The notes beneath the pieces were generated by a model. That model did no database searches. It was not told the origin of the DNA and saw nothing but the letters and a program-made list of their open reading frames with translations. DNA of 64,000 nt, taken from contig NZ_JAPZSK010000004.1 in the NCBI RefSeq assembly GCF_027531815.1, positions 62,001 through 126,000 on the forward strand. The letters run 5' to 3'. Below are positions 50,706 to 60,496 of this stretch, one piece after another (within the stretch, counting starts at the first letter, position 1; every line of letters starts with the position of its first letter). Made by a program: the position numbers and the translations under genes. Origin of the DNA: Gemmatimonas sp. GTDB taxonomy: Bacteria; Gemmatimonadota; Gemmatimonadetes; Gemmatimonadales; Gemmatimonadaceae.

Positions 50706-51938
50706 ATGACCATGCCCCCGTTCGGCCGTCGCGGGTTTCGCGCCCTCACGGCCCTTGGCCTGTGCGTGGCCGCCAGCGCCGCCGTGGCCTCGCAAACCAG
50801 CGCCCCCCGCGTCTTTGAGCGCGTGCTGTTGCTCGAGACGACCAGCGAAACCTCCGCCAGCGTAAGCCTCGGTGATATCGACGGTAACCGTACGCTCGAC
50901 GTGATTCTCGCCAAGGGGCGCCATTGGCCGCTGGTCGACCAGATTCTGCGCAACGACGGCAAGGGGCACTTCACCACGCAGCCCCTCTCGGACGCCCCCG
51001 ATCGCACCTACTCGGCGGCGCTCGCCGACCTCGATGGCGATGGCGATCTCGATATCGTGGCGAGCAACGACAAGCCCGACCGGAAGCTCATCTACCTCAA
51101 CGATGGGGCGGGGCACTTTCGCGTTGGCGGCACCTTTGGCGAGGCCGCGTGGAACACGCGCTACGTGACCGTGGCCGACCTGAACGGCGACCAGCGCCCC
51201 GACTTGATCGTGGCCAACCGGAGCTCCAACCCCGCAGCGCCGCGGCCGAGTTACGTGTGTCTCAACAACGGGGCGGGCGCGTTTCCCACGTGCGCGCCGC
51301 TCGCCACGCAGTCGGCCACCATTGTCGTGGCCAGTGATCTCGACGGCGACGGCAAGACGGACCTCGTGGTGCCGCACCGCGACGGTGGCCAGAACCTGAT
51401 CTTCTGGAACGACGGCACGGGCGTGTTTCGTGAGCCGCCAACGCCACTTGGCCCGCCCCAATCGCAGATTCGTGCCGCCGCGGCGGCCGACATCAACGGT
51501 GACGGCCTGACGGATGTGGTGGTGGGCGATGAACGCAACGGACTCTTCGTGTACATGGGGGCGGGGCCGCGCGCGTTCGATGCGCCGGTCGCGCTGCCCT
51601 CGGTAGGCGGGGCGCCCTATGCGGTGGCCATTGCCGACATGAATCGCGATGCGAAGCCCGACCTCGTGGTGGGGCGGCAGGAGGCGGTCGGGTCGGTGCT
51701 CTTCAACACTGGTGGGGCGCGTGTCCCGCGCTTTGCGGACATGCCGTGGGGCGACGGCAAGGGCTCGGTGTACGGCGTGGCCGTTGGGGATTTGGACGGC
51801 AATGGCTGGCCGGACATTGCGGCGGCGCGATCAGAGGCGCCGAACGCGGTGTGGTTCAGCGGCGCCACCCAGCGGCGTACGCCGACGCGCAACTCCCAGT
51901 GGCTGCAACAGGTAAGCAAGAGCGGGGTGGTCCGATAG
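50706..51938 (+). CDS. FG-GAP/VCBS repeat protein, secreted
   Basis: 410 residues from ATG at 50706 with a signal peptide (ALGLCVAASAAVASQTS). About seven FG-GAP repeats of the form VADLNGDQRPDLIVAN, ADLDGDGDLDIVASND, ASDLDGDGKTDLVVPH, AADINGDGLTDVVVGD and GDLDGNGWPDIAAARS are present. Their DxDxDG loops bind calcium. The protein should form a calcium-binding beta-propeller outside the cytoplasm. It follows the asparaginase gene closely on the same strand. A ligand cannot be inferred. Confidence 0.92.
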   Translation: MTMPPFGRRGFRALTALGLCVAASAAVASQTSAPRVFERVLLLETTSETSASVSLGDIDGNRTLDVILAKGRHWPLVDQILRNDGKGHFTTQPLSDAPDRTYSAALADLDGDGDLDIVASNDKPDRKLIYLNDGAGHFRVGGTFGEAAWNTRYVTVADLNGDQRPDLIVANRSSNPAAPRPSYVCLNNGAGAFPTCAPLATQSATIVVASDLDGDGKTDLVVPHRDGGQNLIFWNDGTGVFREPPTPLGPPQSQIRAAAAADINGDGLTDVVVGDERNGLFVYMGAGPRAFDAPVALPSVGGAPYAVAIADMNRDAKPDLVVGRQEAVGSVLFNTGGARVPRFADMPWGDGKGSVYGVAVGDLDGNGWPDIAAARSEAPNAVWFSGATQRRTPTRNSQWLQQVSKSGVVR

Positions 51939-52993
51939 TCCGCGTCGCGCTCATCGGGTTCGGTCCCGGCGGGGCGTACTTTCACGCACCCCTCATCGCG
52001 GCAACGCCGGGGCTGACGCTCAGTGTCGTAGTCACGAGCGATGAAGGTCGTCGCGCGCAGGCGCTGCGCGATTATCCCGGCGTTACCGTCGTTGCCTCCG
52101 CGGCGGAGTTGTGGGACCGGTCGAGTGAGATCGACCTCGTAGTGATTGCCACGCCGAATCGCACTCATGCGCCGCTCGTACTGGCGGCGTTCGACCACCG
52201 CATGCACGCGGTGGTCGACAAGCCGTTCGCTGTGACAACGGCCGAGGGAAGGACCATGGCCGATGCTGCGCGCGCCGCGGGGCGGCTGCTGATACCCTAC
52301 CAGAACCGGCGTTGGGATGGGGACTTTCTCACCGTGCGCGCATTACTCGCAGAGGGCGCGTTCGGCACGGTCCATCACTTCGAGAGCCGATTCGACCGCT
52401 GGCGTCCGCAGGCAACGGGACGTTGGCGTGAGTCAGGAGAACCGGGCGTGGCCGGTGGTCTGCTCTACGATCTCGGGAGTCATCTCATTGACCAGGCGCT
52501 GCTGCTCTTTGGCCCTGTGACGGCGGTGTACGCCGAGTTGGATACGCGACGGCCCGGCGTCACGGCAGCGGATGACGTGTTCGTGTCGCTCACGCACGCG
52601 AACGGCGTGCGTTCGCATCTATACGCCAGTGCACTCGAGGCGCAGGCCACTCCACGCTTCCGTGTGAGCGGGTCGGTGGCGTCATTGGTGAAGTGGGGGT
52701 TCGATGTGCAGGAGGCCGCGCTCAAGGCGGGAGTGAAGCCGGGTGGCGGCGCGTGGGGCCAGGAGCCGCCCGAACGATGGGGGATGCTTGGCACCGAGAC
52801 CGCGAGCGCGCCGGTACCAACACAAGCCGGCGACTATCCGGCGTTCTATGCGGGTGTTGCCGCCGCCATTCGCGACGGGGCGCCACCGCCCGTGCATGTG
52901 CACGAAGCCATCGCCATGCTGAACGTCATCGAAGCCGCGCAGCGCGCCGCGCGTGAGCGTCGCGTGGTGGAGCTGGCGTCCGCGCACGAGTAG
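51899..52993 (+). CDS. Gfo/Idh/MocA-family oxidoreductase
   Basis: About 364 residues. No ATG lies near the expected N-terminus; the GTG at 51899 is the closest in-frame start and overlaps the end of the FG-GAP gene by about 40 bases. The Rossmann loop is VALIGFGPGGAYFHAPLI, the second is LVVIATPNRTHAPLVLAAF, and the catalytic-type motif is AVVDKPFAVTTAEGRTM. C-terminal catalytic region includes GGLLYDLGSHLIDQ. It is NAD(P)-dependent with a sugar or cyclitol substrate likely but undetermined. Confidence 0.9.
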   Translation: MAATGKQERGGPIVRVALIGFGPGGAYFHAPLIAATPGLTLSVVVTSDEGRRAQALRDYPGVTVVASAAELWDRSSEIDLVVIATPNRTHAPLVLAAFDHRMHAVVDKPFAVTTAEGRTMADAARAAGRLLIPYQNRRWDGDFLTVRALLAEGAFGTVHHFESRFDRWRPQATGRWRESGEPGVAGGLLYDLGSHLIDQALLLFGPVTAVYAELDTRRPGVTAADDVFVSLTHANGVRSHLYASALEAQATPRFRVSGSVASLVKWGFDVQEAALKAGVKPGGGAWGQEPPERWGMLGTETASAPVPTQAGDYPAFYAGVAAAIRDGAPPPVHVHEAIAMLNVIEAAQRAARERRVVELASAHE

Positions 52994-53021
52994 CGAACTC
53001 GTAGTGACCCCACCGTGATCG

Positions 53022-53876
53022 TCAGCTTCGACTGGCGATCGCCATGGCCAGCGCCTCGGCCACCCCGTCCGACTCCACGTCGGCCACGATATGCGCGGCC
53101 AGCGCCTTGGCCACCGGCTCGGCGTTGCCCATGGCCACGGGCCACCCCACAATCCCGAGTGCCGGTGTGTCGTTGAGGCCGTCACCAACGTACATCACTT
53201 CGTGAAGCGCTACGCCATACTCGGCGGCGATCACCCGCAGGGCATACCCCTTGTCCACGCCGCGCCGGGTGAGATTCACGAACACCTGATCCGGGAGTGC
53301 CGGGCCCATCGCCGGAGAGATTTCCAGCCCTTCGTGCGGCTCGGCGACGAGGGCGTCCAGCTCGTGGTGTGGCACGATCCACTGCGCGCGCACGATAGGC
53401 GGTGACAGTGATTCGTAGGGCTGCGGCGCATACGGCAAGCCGAGCACTTCGGCGTGCACGCGTGCCACATGTGTCTCGCTCTCCGTGACGTACTGCGCGT
53501 CGGTGTACAGTTCGAGCAGGCGATTCTTCTCGCGCGCGCGCGCGATGAGCATGCGAATGGTGTCGTCGGGGAGCACCGCCGACTGCGACTGCCCGTCGTG
53601 CAACCGTACGATGCTGGCCCCATTCTGGAAGCAGTGCCATCCGGTAGCGTTCACACGATGTGCCAGCTCGCGCGTGACCCCCAAGCCCGGACGCCCCGAG
53701 CACATGGTGAGCTGAATGCCGGCGCGGCGCGCCATCTCCACCGCGTGCCAGACCGCAGCGCGCACGGTACCGGACGCACCGAGCATGGTGCCGTCCACAT
53801 CCAGGCACACCATGCGCACGGGGCGTCGCGCGTCGACACCGATGTCCACGGCGCGCTGCTTTTGTGCGTTGCTCAC
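53022..53876 (-). CDS. Cof-type HAD hydrolase
   Basis: 284 residues. HAD motif I is [13 protein letters not shown] with the nucleophile Asp; motif II is CSGRPGLGV; motif III and IV are [14 protein letters not shown] and [13 protein letters not shown]. It belongs to the Cof/YidA-like subfamily that dephosphorylates sugar phosphates and other phosphorylated metabolites. Its start overlaps the stop codon of the PTS permease by four bases (ATGA), so it is part of the PTS operon and probably acts on the imported sugar phosphate or on a related phosphate. Confidence 0.9.
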   Translation of the reverse strand: MSNAQKQRAVDIGVDARRPVRMVCLDVDGTMLGASGTVRAAVWHAVEMARRAGIQLTMCSGRPGLGVTRELAHRVNATGWHCFQNGASIVRLHDGQSQSAVLPDDTIRMLIARAREKNRLLELYTDAQYVTESETHVARVHAEVLGLPYAPQPYESLSPPIVRAQWIVPHHELDALVAEPHEGLEISPAMGPALPDQVFVNLTRRGVDKGYALRVIAAEYGVALHEVMYVGDGLNDTPALGIVGWPVAMGNAEPVAKALAAHIVADVESDGVAEALAMAIASRS

Positions 53877-55693
53877 CGCGATGCGGAAACGGAGGGCAAT
53901 ATGGCCGCCGCGATGCCGGCGGCGTCTTCGCCAACGATGAGGTGCACGACACCCTCGTCCACGCGCATTACGCCGCGTACACCGGCGGCTGTGAGTGTGG
54001 ACTCATGCAGTCGTGACGGGTCGTGCAGGACCACGCGCACGCGGGTGAGGGCCACGGCTTCGGACGCGGTGATGTTGCCGATACCGCCGAGGGCGGCCGT
54101 GATGGCGGCCGCGCGGGTACGGTGCCCGTGTGTGATGACGACGGCTGGTGCGTCAGCGATGGCAGCCGACGCGACGTGGGGTGCAGGAGAGGGGCCGCGG
54201 GCGGACGTCAGCGGCATGGTCCGCATGAACTCTTCCATGTCCGTCTTGAGGTTCTCCGACCGGGTCCCGAAGATGGCTTGCATGCCATCGCCCACCTGCA
54301 TCACGCCGGATGCGCCCAACCCCTTGAGGGCCGCGGCGCTGGCGCGCGAGACGTCGTGCAGGTCTACCCGCAGCCGGGTGATGCAGGCGTCGAGATTGCG
54401 GATGTTCTCGGGGCCACCAAAGGCCGCCACCAGTTGTGCCGCGAGACTGCCGCCTACTCCAGCGCCACTGCCCGAGACCTGCTCGGCATTCGCCGCCTCG
54501 TCGGACACCGTGGTACTGTCCTCGACTTCACGCCCCGGGGTCTTGAGATCGCGCTTGAGGATCATGGTGCGGAACAGCGCGAAGTACATCGCCGCCCACA
54601 GGGGGCCCAGCCACAGGAACCAGAGCCCGCGCGTGGAGTTGGGAAAGAGGACGATGTAGTCGATGAGTCCGTGCGAAAACGTGGTACCGTGCCGGATGCC
54701 CAGCTCCACCGCCACGAAGTACGCTGCGGCGGCCAGCATCGCATGCATGGCGTACAGCAGCGGCGCCACGAACATGAAGGCGAACTCGATGGGCTCCGTG
54801 ATCCCGGTGAGGAACGAGGTGAGCGCCGCCGAGATCATGATGCCACCCACCTTGGTCCGATTTTCCGGACGCGCGGTGCGCCACATGGCGAGGGCGGCGG
54901 CGGGGAGTCCCCACATCTTGAAGAGGTAGCCGCCCGCGAGGTAGCCCGCGGTGGGATCACCCGCCGCGAACCGCGGGATCTCTCCAGTGAGTACTTGCCC
55001 CGTGGCCGGATCGGTGAACGATCCCACCTGGAAGAAGAAGGGCACGTTCCAGATGTGGTGCAGGCCGAAGGGAATGAGTGACCGTTCCACGACGCCGTAC
55101 ACGGAGAAGGCCAGCGCGGGGTTGCTGTTGGCGGCCCAGTGCGAGAACAGGTCGATCTGGTGACCAATGGGCGGCCAGACCACGCTGAGCACGATGCCGG
55201 TCACCACCGCCGCAAGAGCGGTGAGAATGGGCACCGAGCGCTTGCCGGCAAAGAAGCCCAGATACGACGGCAGCGTGATGCGATAGAACCGATTGAACAG
55301 CAGCGCCGCGATGGTGCCAATGAGGATGCCGCCGAATACGCCGGTCTCGATGGACGGCATGCCCATGATCTGCTTGGGCTCGTAGCCCACCAACGGAGCC
55401 ATGACGCCCATGGTCGCCACCATGACCGCGAAGCCCACCACGGCGGCCAGCGACGCCACGCCGTCGTTGCCGGTGAGACCCAGCGCGACCCCGATGGAGA
55501 AGATCAACGGCAGGTTGCCGAAGATCGCTCCGCCTGCCTGCGCCATGACGCTCGACATGGCCGCCGGCAGGATGCTGAACTTGGCGCTGCCCACACCCAG
55601 CAGGATGCCCGCAGCCGGGAGCACCGACACGGGGAGCATCAGCGACTTGCCGATTTTCTGCAGCCACCCGAAGGCGGCGCGACCCTGACTCAT
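53873..55693 (-). CDS. PTS permease IIC-IIB with a second, cysteine-less IIB domain
   Basis: 606 residues from ATG at 55693. Residues 1-385 are a PTS IIC of the glucose/N-acetylglucosamine superfamily ([53 protein letters not shown]). The IIB domain has its phospho-Cys at about position 437 in [14 protein letters not shown] second IIB-like domain (about residues 528-600) repeats the pattern [13 protein letters not shown] then [10 protein letters not shown], but the Cys position is Val/Ala. No IIA is fused, unlike E. coli NagE. IIA is in the upstream fusion protein. The sugar is likely GlcNAc or glucose (inference from family). Confidence 0.88.
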   Translation of the reverse strand: MSQGRAAFGWLQKIGKSLMLPVSVLPAAGILLGVGSAKFSILPAAMSSVMAQAGGAIFGNLPLIFSIGVALGLTGNDGVASLAAVVGFAVMVATMGVMAPLVGYEPKQIMGMPSIETGVFGGILIGTIAALLFNRFYRITLPSYLGFFAGKRSVPILTALAAVVTGIVLSVVWPPIGHQIDLFSHWAANSNPALAFSVYGVVERSLIPFGLHHIWNVPFFFQVGSFTDPATGQVLTGEIPRFAAGDPTAGYLAGGYLFKMWGLPAAALAMWRTARPENRTKVGGIMISAALTSFLTGITEPIEFAFMFVAPLLYAMHAMLAAAAYFVAVELGIRHGTTFSHGLIDYIVLFPNSTRGLWFLWLGPLWAAMYFALFRTMILKRDLKTPGREVEDSTTVSDEAANAEQVSGSGAGVGGSLAAQLVAAFGGPENIRNLDACITRLRVDLHDVSRASAAALKGLGASGVMQVGDGMQAIFGTRSENLKTDMEEFMRTMPLTSARGPSPAPHVASAAIADAPAVVITHGHRTRAAAITAALGGIGNITASEAVALTRVRVVLHDPSRLHESTLTAAGVRGVMRVDEGVVHLIVGEDAAGIAAAILPSVSASR

Positions 55694-55745
55694 GTGGATA
55701 AACTCCGGTTCGAGTGCCGCGTCATGTCTCGCCTCATGTATCGCA

Positions 55746-58307
55746 TCATGAATGACGCTGCGTAACGATCGCCCGCACCTCCGCACCATCACCCGCCTCG
55801 AGGGCCAGGCGCGCCGTCTCCCGGCACTCGGCCAACGAAAGCGAACGCACGCGCGCCTTGACGGCCGGCACCAGCGGAATGTCGGCGCTCAATTCGTCGA
55901 CACCAAGGCCAACGAGGATGGGCACGGCGTGCAGATCACCCGCCAGCGCGCCGCAGACCCCCACCCAGCGTGCGTGGGCGCGAGCGCCCGCCACCGTGCG
56001 CTCGATGAGCCGCAACACCGAGGGGTGCAGTGCGTCCACCTGCGGCGCGAGCCGCGGGTTGGTGCGATCCATGGCCATTGTGTACTGCGTGAGGTCGTTG
56101 GTGCCGATGGAGAAGAAGTCGGCCTCACGTGCGAACTGCTCGGCGATGAGCGCCGCCGCGGGAACTTCCACCATGATGCCCACTGGAACGGGCGCCACTC
56201 CCAACGCCTCACGTTCACGCTCCACGAGCGCCTTCGCGGCCCGCCACTCCGCCAAGGTGGCAATCATGGGAAACATCATGGCCACCTTGCCGGACCCGGA
56301 CGCCCGGAGAATGGCGCGCACCTGCGTGCGAAAGAGCTCGGGACGCGCCAGCGTGAGACGCACGCCCCGTTCACCGAGGAAGGGATTCAGCTCGGCGGCG
56401 ACATCGAGGTAAGGCAGCGGCTTGTCGCCGCCGACATCGAGCGTGCGAATGACGAGAATGCGGTCGTGACCCAAGGCACGGGCCACCGTGGCATAACTGG
56501 TGGTCTGTTCGTCCTCATCGGGTGCCGTGCGCCGGTCCATGAAGAGGAACTCGCTGCGCAGCAGCCCCACCCCTTCGCCGCCAACGTCGGCGACGCGCGC
56601 GCCCTCGCTCACGGCACCGATGTTGGCCACCACCTCCACGCGATGTCCGTCGGTGGTGGTCGCGGGCTCCATGGCCACGGCGAGCTCCCGCTCGCGGCGT
56701 TCGCTGTCCACCGCCTGCCGCGCGACGATGCGACTGTCGTCGGCGGCGCTGGGGGTCGTGTTCACGATGCCGCGATCTCCATCCACCACCACGCGCGTGC
56801 CGGCCGGCACCGCGAGGATGCGCGGATCCACGCCGGCCACCGCCGGCAGTCCCAGCCCGCGGGCGAGGATGGCCACATGCGAGGTGGCGCTCCCCATCGT
56901 GGTGCAGAGCGCCCGCACCTTGGTGCGGTCGAGCGCGGCCGTATCCGACGGGGTGAGGTCTTCGGCCACGACAATGGAGTCGGCCGGGACGTCCACCGGC
57001 GCCGAGCCGCCCACGAGCAGGTGCAGCACCCGTCGCCCCACATCGCGCAGGTCGGTGGCACGTCCGCGCATGACGGCATTGGAGAGCGCCGAAAGCCGGT
57101 CGGCTTGCGACGTATAGGCCTGTTGCCACGCCCAGGCGGCGGAGTCGCCCGCGCGCACCTGCGCGGCCGCGCGGTCGAGTACTTCCGGGTCTTCCAGCAG
57201 TTCCTGATGCGCTGCGAAGATGGCCGCGTGGTTGGCGTCGGCTTCTTCGGTGAGACGTTGCCGTAACCCTTCCAGCTGCAGATGTGCGGCACTCAGCGCC
57301 GACTCGAGCGCGCGCTGCTCCTGCACCGGGTCGGCACCCCGCTGTTCGACGACGGCGTCGTCGTGACGCAGGTGGAAGACCTGCCCGATGGCCAGCCCCG
57401 GCGACGCGGCAACGCCGCGCAGTACCCCGTCGGCGACTGGCTCGGTGGTGGAGGGGGCGACAATGGGCACTGGGGCTGCGGGCGCGGATGCGCCATGTGC
57501 CGCGTCGGCACCACCATCAAGATCTGTTGCGAGCAGCGTGACCAGCGCCTGAATGGCTTCGGCGGCGTCACCACCGCGCCCGACCACCGTGAGAGTGTCG
57601 CCGCCTCCCACTTCGAGCGCCATGATGGAGACGACACTGCGCGCGTTGGCCTCCTGCTCGCCTTTGCGCAGCCGGAGGTCGGCGGCAAAGCGCCGAGCGG
57701 CTGCCGCGACCACCGCCGCGGGACGTGCGTGCAGACCCGTGCGCGCCCCCACGATAACCGGGGCCGACGTGATGGCCGTGTCGGCGGAGGCCGGCGCCGC
57801 GGGGCTGCTGGGGGCGGTCTTGAGCTCCACTTCGAACAGCACGTCGTGGCCCGCGACCACCATGCCCGAACGCGGCCGCAAGGCGGCCACGAGGTCCATG
57901 TTGGAGATGACCACCTCCGTGAGCAGCGCGCGCGCGCGCCGAGCAACGGCGTCAATGTCGAAGCGGAGGAGCACGTCGCCGGCGCGCACCGGCTGGCCAG
58001 CCTTGACCGCGGGGTGGAATCCGGCCCCCTGCAGCAGCACCGTATCGAGCCCCACGTGGATGACGATTTCCAGGCCGCACGCCTCGAGCGTCACGGCGTG
58101 CGAGGCGCGATGGACCTGCCGCACCACGGCATCACAGGGGGCGACCACCTCGCTCCCCAGCGGGTCGATCGAGAGCCCGTCGCCGGCCAGTCGTTGGGCA
58201 AAGACCGGGTCGGGCACTTCGTCGAGGGGGACGATGACGCCTGAGACGGGGGCGAGCAGGGCGAGCGTCGCGCGACCGGGGGTGGGCGCGAGGGGGGACT
58301 CCGGCAT
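55746..58307 (-). CDS. PTS phosphoryl-transfer fusion IIA-HPr-EI
   Basis: 853 residues from ATG at 58307. Residues 1-165 are a glucose-type IIA domain with the active His in [14 protein letters not shown] (about His84). Residues 178-265 are HPr with the phospho-His in [11 protein letters not shown] (about His193). Residues 295-853 are enzyme I, with the active His in [19 protein letters not shown] (about His477) and the Cys in [10 protein letters not shown]. It passes phosphate from phosphoenolpyruvate to the sugar. The order IIA-HPr-EI on one chain is a compact arrangement. The IIC-IIB permease follows 52 bases downstream. Confidence 0.95.
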   Translation of the reverse strand: MPESPLAPTPGRATLALLAPVSGVIVPLDEVPDPVFAQRLAGDGLSIDPLGSEVVAPCDAVVRQVHRASHAVTLEACGLEIVIHVGLDTVLLQGAGFHPAVKAGQPVRAGDVLLRFDIDAVARRARALLTEVVISNMDLVAALRPRSGMVVAGHDVLFEVELKTAPSSPAAPASADTAITSAPVIVGARTGLHARPAAVVAAAARRFAADLRLRKGEQEANARSVVSIMALEVGGGDTLTVVGRGGDAAEAIQALVTLLATDLDGGADAAHGASAPAAPVPIVAPSTTEPVADGVLRGVAASPGLAIGQVFHLRHDDAVVEQRGADPVQEQRALESALSAAHLQLEGLRQRLTEEADANHAAIFAAHQELLEDPEVLDRAAAQVRAGDSAAWAWQQAYTSQADRLSALSNAVMRGRATDLRDVGRRVLHLLVGGSAPVDVPADSIVVAEDLTPSDTAALDRTKVRALCTTMGSATSHVAILARGLGLPAVAGVDPRILAVPAGTRVVVDGDRGIVNTTPSAADDSRIVARQAVDSERRERELAVAMEPATTTDGHRVEVVANIGAVSEGARVADVGGEGVGLLRSEFLFMDRRTAPDEDEQTTSYATVARALGHDRILVIRTLDVGGDKPLPYLDVAAELNPFLGERGVRLTLARPELFRTQVRAILRASGSGKVAMMFPMIATLAEWRAAKALVEREREALGVAPVPVGIMVEVPAAALIAEQFAREADFFSIGTNDLTQYTMAMDRTNPRLAPQVDALHPSVLRLIERTVAGARAHARWVGVCGALAGDLHAVPILVGLGVDELSADIPLVPAVKARVRSLSLAECRETARLALEAGDGAEVRAIVTQRHS

Positions 58308-58416
58308 CAGACGGGCGTGGCTGTGGGGGGCGAGGGCGGGGAGGAATCGTTGCTCCAAGCGCAGCCGCACGGAAGGGGGGTCTGTTACTGTGGGTCGCTT
58401 GAAGAGACAGGAAAAA

Positions 58417-58433
58417 GGTATAGTTTTTATACC
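58417..58433 (+). promoter_or_regulatory. Palindrome before brnT, possible operator overlapping the promoter
   Basis: GGTATA-N5-TATACC lies 16 bases before the brnT start. TATAGT inside it fits a -10 element. Its position fits a BrnA-type autoregulatory operator. Confidence 0.5.
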
Positions 58434-58448
58434 GAAGAAGGGGGTTCT

Positions 58449-58724
58449 GTGGAGTTTGAGTTCGACCCGCTCAAGAGCGCCAGCAACTTCGCCAAACACG
58501 GCATCGACTTCGACTTCGACGCCGCGCAGGCGCTGTGGCGTGACGACCGACTGCTCGAAGTGCGAGCGAGGACCACCGATGAGCCACGCTGGCTGGTCGT
58601 GGGACGCATCGCGGGCGTCGTCTGGTCGGCGGTGGTCACGTATCGTGATGACCGCGTTCGTCTGATATCCGTGCGCCGCGCGCGCGCTGAGGAGGTGGCG
58701 TTGTATGAAGGCGAAGGACTTTGA
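58449..58724 (+). CDS. brnT: BrnT-family ribonuclease toxin
   Basis: 91 residues from GTG at 58449, normal length for BrnT. Family pattern: VEFEFDPLKSASNFAKHGID, WRDDRLLEVRAR, RWLVVGRIAGVVWSAVVTYR and RLISVRRARAEEV with the conserved Arg/Arg pair. BrnT is a RelE-like ribonuclease that inhibits translation. The antitoxin gene starts inside its 3' end (20-base overlap), and a strong AGGAGGT sits at 58690-58696 before that start. Confidence 0.9.
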   Translation: MEFEFDPLKSASNFAKHGIDFDFDAAQALWRDDRLLEVRARTTDEPRWLVVGRIAGVVWSAVVTYRDDRVRLISVRRARAEEVALYEGEGL

Positions 58725-58932
58725 CCGCAAGTTCGACCGCGAGGTCGACATCACGGATGATCTCGACCTGTCCACAGTGCGCCGCCCGACGCAAGCACCG
58801 CGTCGCGTGAACGTCGACTTTCCCGTCTGGATGATTGATTCGCTCGATCAGGAAGCCGCGAGACTCGGTGTCACACGGCAGTCGATCATCAAGGTGTGGA
58901 TCGCTGAACGCCTCGAGAAGCGGACGTCCTGA
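58705..58932 (+). CDS. brnA: BrnA-family antitoxin
   Basis: 75 residues. The C-terminal ribbon-helix-helix region RVNVDFPVWMIDSLDQEAAR then GVTRQSIIKVWIAERLE is a typical BrnA/CopG DNA-binding domain. The N-terminal acidic segment should wrap the toxin. The toxin-first order and the 20-base overlap are typical for this family. An exceptionally good Shine-Dalgarno sequence, AGGAGGT, lies 8 bases upstream of its ATG. The pair likely represses its own promoter at the palindrome near 58417. Confidence 0.9.
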   Translation: MKAKDFDRKFDREVDITDDLDLSTVRRPTQAPRRVNVDFPVWMIDSLDQEAARLGVTRQSIIKVWIAERLEKRTS

Positions 58933-59059
58933 CCAACCGCAGCGGTTGCGCGTGACGCCCGCGAGACTGGCGGCGACCCTGTCCGACCGCTACCGCCTCG
59001 ACCGCGAGCATGGAAACCGGTTTTCAATTGCGCGGTGTTCGCCGCCCGCTGAGACGCGA

Positions 59060-59470
59060 CTACGGCACCAAGGACACCAGGCGGCTTCCGTTCGTGCGCA
59101 CCGCGGTGAAGTGACGCCGGTCGGTGGTTAGGATCTCGCGCGCACCGAGTCGTTCAGCCACAGCAATCACCGTTGCGTCGACGAAACCCAAATGGAAATC
59201 GAGATACTCGCGCATCAGAGCCGATGCCCGCAGCACGTCGTCCGACTCCACCGGCTCGATGATCAGCTCACCGTTCGCCACGGATCGTACGAATGCCTGC
59301 TCCGCCTGCGCGCTGATTCGCGTCTGTAGCAGGTAGGACACTTCGGGCAATACGGTGATGGGCACGCGAACGTGACGCGCCTGTGCGGTCCACCACGCGG
59401 TGACCCGCGTATGCCACGCATCGCTGCGATCGACCAGCGCATACAGTGGTCCGGTGTCGGCAATGACCAT
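59060..59470 (-). CDS. PIN-domain toxin, VapC-like
   Basis: 136 residues. The PIN pattern is visible: MVIADTGPLYALVDRSDAWH with the first Asp, PITVLPEVSYLLQTR with a conserved Glu, and FVDATVIAVAERLGAREILTTDR with the C-terminal Asp pair. PIN toxins cleave RNA such as tRNA. The start codon overlaps the stop of the preceding gene by one base, giving a standard antitoxin-toxin pair. Confidence 0.9.
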   Translation of the reverse strand: MVIADTGPLYALVDRSDAWHTRVTAWWTAQARHVRVPITVLPEVSYLLQTRISAQAEQAFVRSVANGELIIEPVESDDVLRASALMREYLDFHLGFVDATVIAVAERLGAREILTTDRRHFTAVRTNGSRLVSLVP

Positions 59471-59700
59471 CAGCCGTGCGGATCCTTCCAGAGCAGGGTG
59501 TCCACCTGCTCGGACGTGTCGCTCGTGCCGCTCGCAAACTGCCCGGCAACGGACGGCAGCGGCGACGTGGCCCCCGGAGCGGCGAGGTACATGGCAACGG
59601 CCTCCCGCACGAGAGACGCTGTACTCACGCCCGTGCGCTGCGCGGCCCGCTGCAGCTGGAGCATCATCTGATCGTCAAAGAACACGGTAGTACGCTTCAT
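59470..59700 (-). CDS. RHH antitoxin, VapB-like
   Basis: 76 residues. The ribbon-helix-helix is MKRTTVFFDDQMMLQLQRAA followed by GVSTASLVREAVAMYLA. It is the antitoxin for the PIN toxin encoded directly downstream (start/stop overlap by one base). A GCCATAT-N13-ATATGGC palindrome lies at the start, which suggests autoregulation. Confidence 0.88.
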   Translation of the reverse strand: MKRTTVFFDDQMMLQLQRAAQRTGVSTASLVREAVAMYLAAPGATSPLPSVAGQFASGTSDTSEQVDTLLWKDPHG

Positions 59701-59727
59701 GCCATATGTATGCTGGATATATATGGC
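59701..59727 (-). promoter_or_regulatory. Palindrome at the antitoxin promoter
   Basis: GCCATAT at 59701-59707 and ATATGGC at 59721-59727 flank 13 bases and abut the start codon of the RHH antitoxin gene. It is a candidate operator for the VapBC-like complex. Confidence 0.5.
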
Positions 59728-59781
59728 TCAGGCAACCTGTTGCCGGGGAACCCGGTTCGCCTGGCGCCGCTTTCTCGCTGT

Positions 59782-60390
59782 ATGCATGCCGCGATGCGCT
59801 TACTCCTCCTGCTCCTGCCTGTCCTGTGGCTGGTACTCGGCGCGTCCGCCGGGCCTCAGGGCGCCCCCATAGACCCCCTGCCCATGCCCGCGCCCGTCAC
59901 GCTCTTCACCTTCGACCGTACCGACGAGGCCGAGTGGGACGTGGTCAACGACGGTGTCATGGGTGGCCGTTCGGCGGGCTTTGTGGCGGTCGAGCAGGGC
60001 GCCCTGCGCTTCACCGGCACGCTGGTCACGCAGGGGGGTGGGTTTACCTCGGTGCGGGCGCGCCGCGCCGTGGATCTCACCGGTCAGCTGGGTATCGAAA
60101 TGCGAGTCCGCGGCAGTGGACGCCAATTCGAGGTGGAGCTCGACGACGGGGTGCGCGCCTACGGCCGCACCGTGTCGCGTCGGGCGCCCTTTGCCACGTC
60201 GGCCGAGTGGACGGTGGTGCGCGTCCCCTTCAGCGCGCTTCGCAGCACGATTTTCGGGAGAGCGGTGAACGCCCCGGTCATTGATGTGGCGCGTATTCGT
60301 GGCATGGGGCTCTACATGGCCGACGGGCAGGACGGGCCCTTTCGCCTCGACGTGGACTACGTGCGGTCGTACGGGGCGGGCAACGAATAA
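59782..60390 (+). CDS. CIA30-domain protein, exported
   Basis: 202 residues from ATG at 59782; another ATG at 59794 gives a cleaner signal peptide (MRLLLLLLPVLWLVLGASAG). The mature part has the CIA30 pattern: WDVVNDGVMGGRSAGFVA, LTGQLGIEMRVRGSGRQFEV, RAPFATSAEWTVVRVPFSAL and GLYMADGQDGPFRLDVDYV. CIA30-like proteins have a beta-sandwich carbohydrate-binding-type fold; in bacteria their roles are diverse. It is encoded divergently from the VapBC-like pair. Confidence 0.85.
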   Translation: MHAAMRLLLLLLPVLWLVLGASAGPQGAPIDPLPMPAPVTLFTFDRTDEAEWDVVNDGVMGGRSAGFVAVEQGALRFTGTLVTQGGGFTSVRARRAVDLTGQLGIEMRVRGSGRQFEVELDDGVRAYGRTVSRRAPFATSAEWTVVRVPFSALRSTIFGRAVNAPVIDVARIRGMGLYMADGQDGPFRLDVDYVRSYGAGNE

Positions 60391-60496
60391 CGACGCGGCC
60401 AACACGGTGCGTCAGCTGGCGTTCATGCCGATTCTGCGCAGGTAACGGCCGTGCCGTCTCACGCTCCCGAGCACTCTCGGCTGTCGCGTGATTTCC

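Noticed and set aside
55752-57266. 504-residue plus-strand ORF opposite the PTS fusion
   Set aside because: Composition is His/Arg-rich and the opposite strand encodes clear enzyme I motifs.
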